A DNA stretch of 64,000 nt from Aselliscus stoliczkanus (lineage: Eukaryota > Chordata > Mammalia > Chiroptera > Hipposideridae), in contig CM066732.1 in assembly GCA_033961575.1 (NCBI GenBank), forward strand, positions 99,005,187-99,069,186, in the 5' to 3' direction. Shown here piece by piece: positions 62,640-64,000 of this stretch (position 1 is its first letter; the number at the start of each line of letters is the position of its first letter). The position numbers were made by a program, and so were the translations under genes. The notes under the pieces are model-generated. The model searched no databases, was not told the origin of the DNA, and was given only the letters and a program-made list of their open reading frames with translations.

Positions 62640-62950
62640 TATCATAGGATAAAATGTATAACCACTAAGAAGAATGTTTACAAAGCATTTTAATAATCTA
62701 GGATAATTCTTAGGTCATACTCTTAAGAAAAAAATAACAGAATAGGAAATTTTACATATAGTATTCTCTCAACCCTGTTGAAAATCTATGCATATAAAAT
62801 CCTGGAAAGAAACTCACTAAAATTTGAATAGTGACTACCTTTGGATAAAGATATAATGGATGTTCTTTCTATTCTCCTTTCTGCTTCTCTGCAACATGTG
62901 AGGTTTTCTCTATGAGCCATTATTACATTTATAATCAGAAAAGGAAACAT
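62640..62950 (+). mobile_element. Old interspersed repeat, class not assigned
   Basis: 'atgcatataaaatcctggaaagaaactcactaaaat', 'tagtgactacctttgg' and 'ttattacatttataatcagaaaa' match a common old mammalian repeat tail that I cannot name securely. Confidence 0.4.
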
Positions 62951-62959
62951 AAATGCCAA

Positions 62960-63890
62960 TTTTTTTTTTAAAGAAGCAAAGAATTCTGTGTATACCTAGA
63001 AAGAGCCCTCTTATTATCCCAGATGTTTTTCCTGGCAGCCCTGTGCCAGGAAAACTGTAGACTCTGTTCTGGGAGAAAACCTCCCACAGCCACCTGGCCC
63101 CTCTCGTGTCCACACACGTGGTAATCTGACGTGGAGATTAGTGTGGGAATGCGCGTCTGTCTGTCATGCACATTGCCCAGCTCCCTCAGGTCTGTGCTTG
63201 CTATTTTACTTCTGCTGGTCTCACTTGCTGCTGATGAGACATTTTCCAGAATTATCACTCCCAGCAAAAAGCACTTCTTTAGTTGGGCCCTGGGAAATGG
63301 AGATGTAACATCTGCCAGTTTTCTGTACTCCTCTCCAGTATTCCTGCTTGGTTTGGGCAACATCCCAGGAGAAAGCAATCATTCCCTTTCTTCCGCCCCT
63401 CCGTTTAAGTGGCAAAATCCACCCCCAACACCAGTCATGTTCTCCTCCCTAAAGAAAGCTCTGCCCAAATAAAATTATTCAGAATTTGCAAGCTTAGGGT
63501 CAAAGGCAGAGCCAATTTTGAACTATTGCTTAGGAACCCTAAATTTTGGTTTCCTACCACTCTGTTCAGAATTTAATAACAAAACTGCACATTAAGACTG
63601 AAAATTGCAAGACCTGAGCCACAAATGTTCAGTTGTGAGATGGAAATGGAATGCTCTGAGAGGCATGAATTTTTTAAATGAAGGCTTGATTTAGAAATGA
63701 CTGAATACAACAGGCACTGGCACTACATGGCCTTTTCTAGAAAGTTATTTTCATGTGACACCAATTAAGTCACCTCAGGGGACATATTTCATGCATATCA
63801 ACATTCTCAAGAGAGCGCATGTACAATATAAGTTGCTTGTGCTTTTCTGGCCCAGTTCTGTAACAACCAAATTTCTGACAGCAGAAATTC
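62960..63890. other. GATM upstream region, no gene seen
   Basis: A 113-codon frame (+, 63131-63472) starts with a hydrophobic run but has no splice context or recognisable domain. The rest is unassigned. Confidence 0.4.
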
Positions 63891-63896
63891 ATGGAT

Positions 63897-64000
63897 GGGG
63901 GCTGGCTGAGTGGCTTGTTGGTTAAGAGTTGGCTTGGGAGCACAAGCTCTCGGCATCAGGACCACTGGTTCGGATCCCACATGTGCCAGTGATGCTGAGC
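63897..64000 (+). mobile_element. tRNA-derived SINE, cut by the window end
   Basis: Head GGGGGCTGGCTGAGTGGCTT, TTGGTTAAGAGTTGGCTTGG and GGTTCGGATCCCACATGTGC. The form 'gagcacaagctctcggcatcaggaccactgg' suggests the long type with the alternative body. Confidence 0.9.

Noticed and set aside
63131..63472. 113-codon frame with a hydrophobic, signal-peptide-like start
   Set aside because: No recognisable family, no splice context and no sign of a promoter. Hydrophobic starts of this kind arise by chance.

Overview
This is a vertebrate nuclear window from a placental mammal, most likely a bat. About half of it is interspersed repeats, the genes are split by GT-AG introns, and the L1, L2, MIR and hAT-type repeats are mammalian. 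The bat call rests on two families read here by eye: a tRNA-derived SINE that resembles, as I remember them, the SINEs of rhinolophoid (yinpterochiropteran) bats, and an L1 3' end typical of bats. The family and species are not resolved.

Layout. Positions 1-2119 are the tail of SLC28A2 (nucleoside transporter CNT2, + strand): an L1-filled last intron, then the last coding exon at 2002-2119. Positions 2120-41980 have no intact gene that I can see. They hold L1, L2, MIR, hAT-type and LTR-like repeats, many SINEs, an unassigned CpG-rich block at about 4360-4845, and three consecutive decayed exons of a second SLC28A copy at 32242-33790 (+ strand). Positions 41980-57495 are GATM (glycine amidinotransferase, - strand), complete: nine coding exons, 1272 bp of CDS, 423 residues, every intron GT-AG. 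Its promoter lies in a CpG island around 57.1-57.8 kb and has a CCAAT box and a TATA-like box. Positions 57800-64000 are upstream of GATM; I see only repeats and unassigned sequence there.

The order SLC28A2 (+), decayed SLC28A copy (+), GATM (-) fits the order I remember for human chromosome 15q21.1 and mouse chromosome 2. Mouse keeps a second CNT2-like gene (Slc28a2b) in this interval, so the decayed exons probably record loss of that tandem copy here. The two functional genes are not a pathway: GATM makes guanidinoacetate for creatine synthesis in mitochondria, and SLC28A2 is a sodium-coupled purine nucleoside transporter of the plasma membrane.

I found no unknown multi-gene system. The most useful observations are the SLC28A pseudogene, a 64-bp inverted repeat in GATM intron 6, nested hairpin-forming DNA transposons, and the modular SINE family. 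Repeat names were assigned by eye from remembered consensus features, so boundaries of old repeats are approximate.
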